Source: Thermoflexia bacterium
GTDB lineage: Bacteria; Chloroflexota; Anaerolineae; B4-G1; SLSP01
Length of the DNA stretch: 6,334 nucleotides
Reading direction: 5' to 3'
Assembly: GCA_030605705.1 (NCBI GenBank)
Contig: JAUWHU010000026.1
Location: 1-6,334 of the forward strand
Shown: one piece after another, positions 5,074 to 6,334 of the stretch
Numbering within the stretch: position 1 is the first letter of the stretch
Layout: each line of letters opens with the position of its first letter
Notes under the pieces: model-generated
Databases searched by the model: none
Seen by the model: the letters and a program-made list of their open reading frames with translations, nothing else
What the model was told of the DNA's origin: nothing
Translations under genes and position numbers: made by a program

Positions 5074-6334
5074 TCATCCCAAGCCCCAAAGCACCCCCAC
5101 CCAGTAGATGAGACCGGCAAAGCCAAATCCTGCGATGAGGGAGACGATCACATTCCACCATGTCCACTTCCAACCGATCTCTTTGGCCATGGCCGCCACC
5201 GTCGCCAGACAAGGGGCGTACAGCGTCAGAAAGACCAGGTAGGAGATGGCCTGGAGCGGTGTCCATACGTCGCCCATAAAGCCGGCGACAGCCTCTTCTC
5301 CCACTCCCCCATACGAAAGGCCCAGGTACAACAGCGACAGTTCCTTGGCCGGGTAGGTAAAGAGGAAACCGGTCATATCTTTGCCGCTCAGCCCAATGAT
5401 CTTGCCGATGGGATCGAGGAAATTACCGATCGTCACCCCATACGAATCGGCCACGGCAGCCCCGGCCGGGAGGTGAAAGAGCAAGTAGATGATGATTGAG
5501 AATGGTACAAAGATCATCAATGCCTTGCTCATCGAGTCATACGTTCTGTCCCAGGTCGTCCGCAGCACGTTCGACAACAAAGGCAAGTGGTAATCAGGCA
5601 TTTCCATCACCAGTCCCGAAGGTTCGCCCTTGAACACTGTCTTTTTCAGAATTATAGCCACGAGGGCCACGATCAACAGACTGAGACCAAAGATACCCAG
5701 CGTGACGATGGTGGCCGTCAAGCCAGAGTCGAAAAAGATGGGCACGATAGCCGTGATGACGGCGATGCGGGCCGCACAGGGGATGAACGGCGCCACGACA
5801 GCGGTGATGATCCGGTCACTCTCGTCGTCAATGATGCGCGTGCCCATCACTCCGGGGACGCTGCATCCGTAACCGGCAAAGAGCGTCATAAAAGCCTTCC
5901 CCGGCAGGCCCAGCCACTTCATAATACGATCCATGACAAAGGCGCCTCTGGCCAGGTAGCCGATGTCTTCCAGAATGCCATAGATGAAAAAGAACACTAC
6001 CAGGACGCCAAACATGAACACGAAAATCTGCTGGCAGCCGAGCAGGATTCCATCTACGATGATGCCACTGACCCACCACGGCGTACCGGCTAAAAGCCCC
6101 CCGGCCCAGCCTATGACGACATTGAAGAGCTGCTCAAACAAACCGCCAATAGGACCGGCAATGTTATAGATGGCCCACAGCGTCAACCCGGCGATGGTTG
6201 CCAGGATTGGCAATCCCAGGATTTTGTGGGTCACAACGTCGTCTATCTTGTCGGTCAGATACTCTACATCTTCTTCGTGGTGGATAGAGCGCCGCGCAAT
6301 GCGACTGATCAACTCGTAACGCTGCTCGGCGATC
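5074..6334 (-). CDS. feoB: Ferrous iron transporter FeoB, C-terminal membrane part, 5' end off window
   Basis: About 419 residues of the membrane domain of FeoB, the inner-membrane Fe2+ importer, are visible. The frame is open to the right edge; the first visible residues IAEQRYELI match the linker before the transmembrane part, so the TTG at 6312 is not the start and the N-terminal GTPase and helical domains (roughly 200-260 residues) lie beyond the window. Diagnostic features are ILEDIGYLARGAFVMDR, the first Gate motif GYGCSVPGVMGTR starting at 5874, PFIPCAARIAV just after it, the FTYPAKELSLLYL segment, and the second Gate motif YAPCLATVAAMAKE starting at 5220. The key Gate cysteines are therefore present. 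Some eight to ten hydrophobic segments follow the usual FeoB pattern, and the end at WVGVLWGLG is natural. Its base composition is poorer in GC than the left end of the window. The short gap to sufC suggests an iron-responsive operon, but its promoter and any Fur/DtxR operator are outside the window. Confidence 0.95.
   Translation of the reverse strand, partial: IAEQRYELISRIARRSIHHEEDVEYLTDKIDDVVTHKILGLPILATIAGLTLWAIYNIAGPIGGLFEQLFNVVIGWAGGLLAGTPWWVSGIIVDGILLGCQQIFVFMFGVLVVFFFIYGILEDIGYLARGAFVMDRIMKWLGLPGKAFMTLFAGYGCSVPGVMGTRIIDDESDRIITAVVAPFIPCAARIAVITAIVPIFFDSGLTATIVTLGIFGLSLLIVALVAIILKKTVFKGEPSGLVMEMPDYHLPLLSNVLRTTWDRTYDSMSKALMIFVPFSIIIYLLFHLPAGAAVADSYGVTIGNFLDPIGKIIGLSGKDMTGFLFTYPAKELSLLYLGLSYGGVGEEAVAGFMGDVWTPLQAISYLVFLTLYAPCLATVAAMAKEIGWKWTWWNVIVSLIAGFGFAGLIYWVGVLWGLG

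Noticed and set aside
5587..6093. Plus-strand open frame opposite feoB
   Set aside because: It is antisense to conserved FeoB Gate motifs and encodes a charged, domain-free sequence.
6310..6312. TTG at 6312 as the start of a short FeoB
   Set aside because: The frame continues to the window edge with FeoB-like residues (IAEQRYE) before it, and a FeoB lacking the G domain is less likely than a truncated view.

Overview
The window looks like part of a bacterial chromosome, and every supportable gene is on the minus strand. The order of transcription runs from high to low coordinates: feoB (5' end cut off by the right edge), sufC, sufB, a broken methyltransferase, an intact methyltransferase, and a large membrane-protein gene cut off by the left edge. 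I found no tRNA, rRNA, CRISPR array, insertion sequence or clear intrinsic terminator.

My best guess for the host is a Chloroflexota bacterium, probably Anaerolineae-like, at moderate to low confidence. The reasons are a large protein joining a glycoside-hydrolase-like domain, a sugar-binding-like beta domain and a hydrophobic domain resembling the start of an O-antigen ligase, a compact archaeal/anaerobe-type SufB/SufC pair, and short intergenic heptamer repeats. These rest on recalled family patterns, not on a search.

Region 5017-6334 plus 3099-4256 is an iron block. FeoB imports Fe2+. SufC (ATPase) and SufB (scaffold) assemble Fe-S clusters. SufC and SufB overlap by ATGA, and FeoB ends only 44 bp before SufC, so the three are probably cotranscribed. 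No cysteine desulfurase, SufD or SufU follows sufB, which fits a minimal SufBC-type system, although the upstream side is outside the window.

Region 2007-3070 holds two class I SAM-dependent methyltransferase genes. The first lacks its N-terminal third, including the SAM-binding glycine motif, and has no plausible start codon, although a very strong Shine-Dalgarno sequence survives after the sufB stop. The second is complete and resembles the UbiE/PmtA-like group.

Region 1-1937 is one uninterrupted open frame of 645 codons that runs off the left edge. It encodes a membrane-anchored clan GH-A-like barrel in which both expected catalytic glutamates are replaced (His-Asn-Pro-Asn in place of Asn-Glu-Pro-Asn, and Gly-Gln-Phe-Gly-Trp in place of Thr-Glu-Phe-Gly-Trp), followed by a beta-sandwich-like domain and at least four hydrophobic segments. 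It also has a nine-G tract in the reading frame and a TATAAT box overlapping its annotated start, suggesting a leaderless transcript. This gene is the most novel-looking object here: a catalytically dead sugar-recognition module apparently fused to a surface polysaccharide polymerase or ligase.
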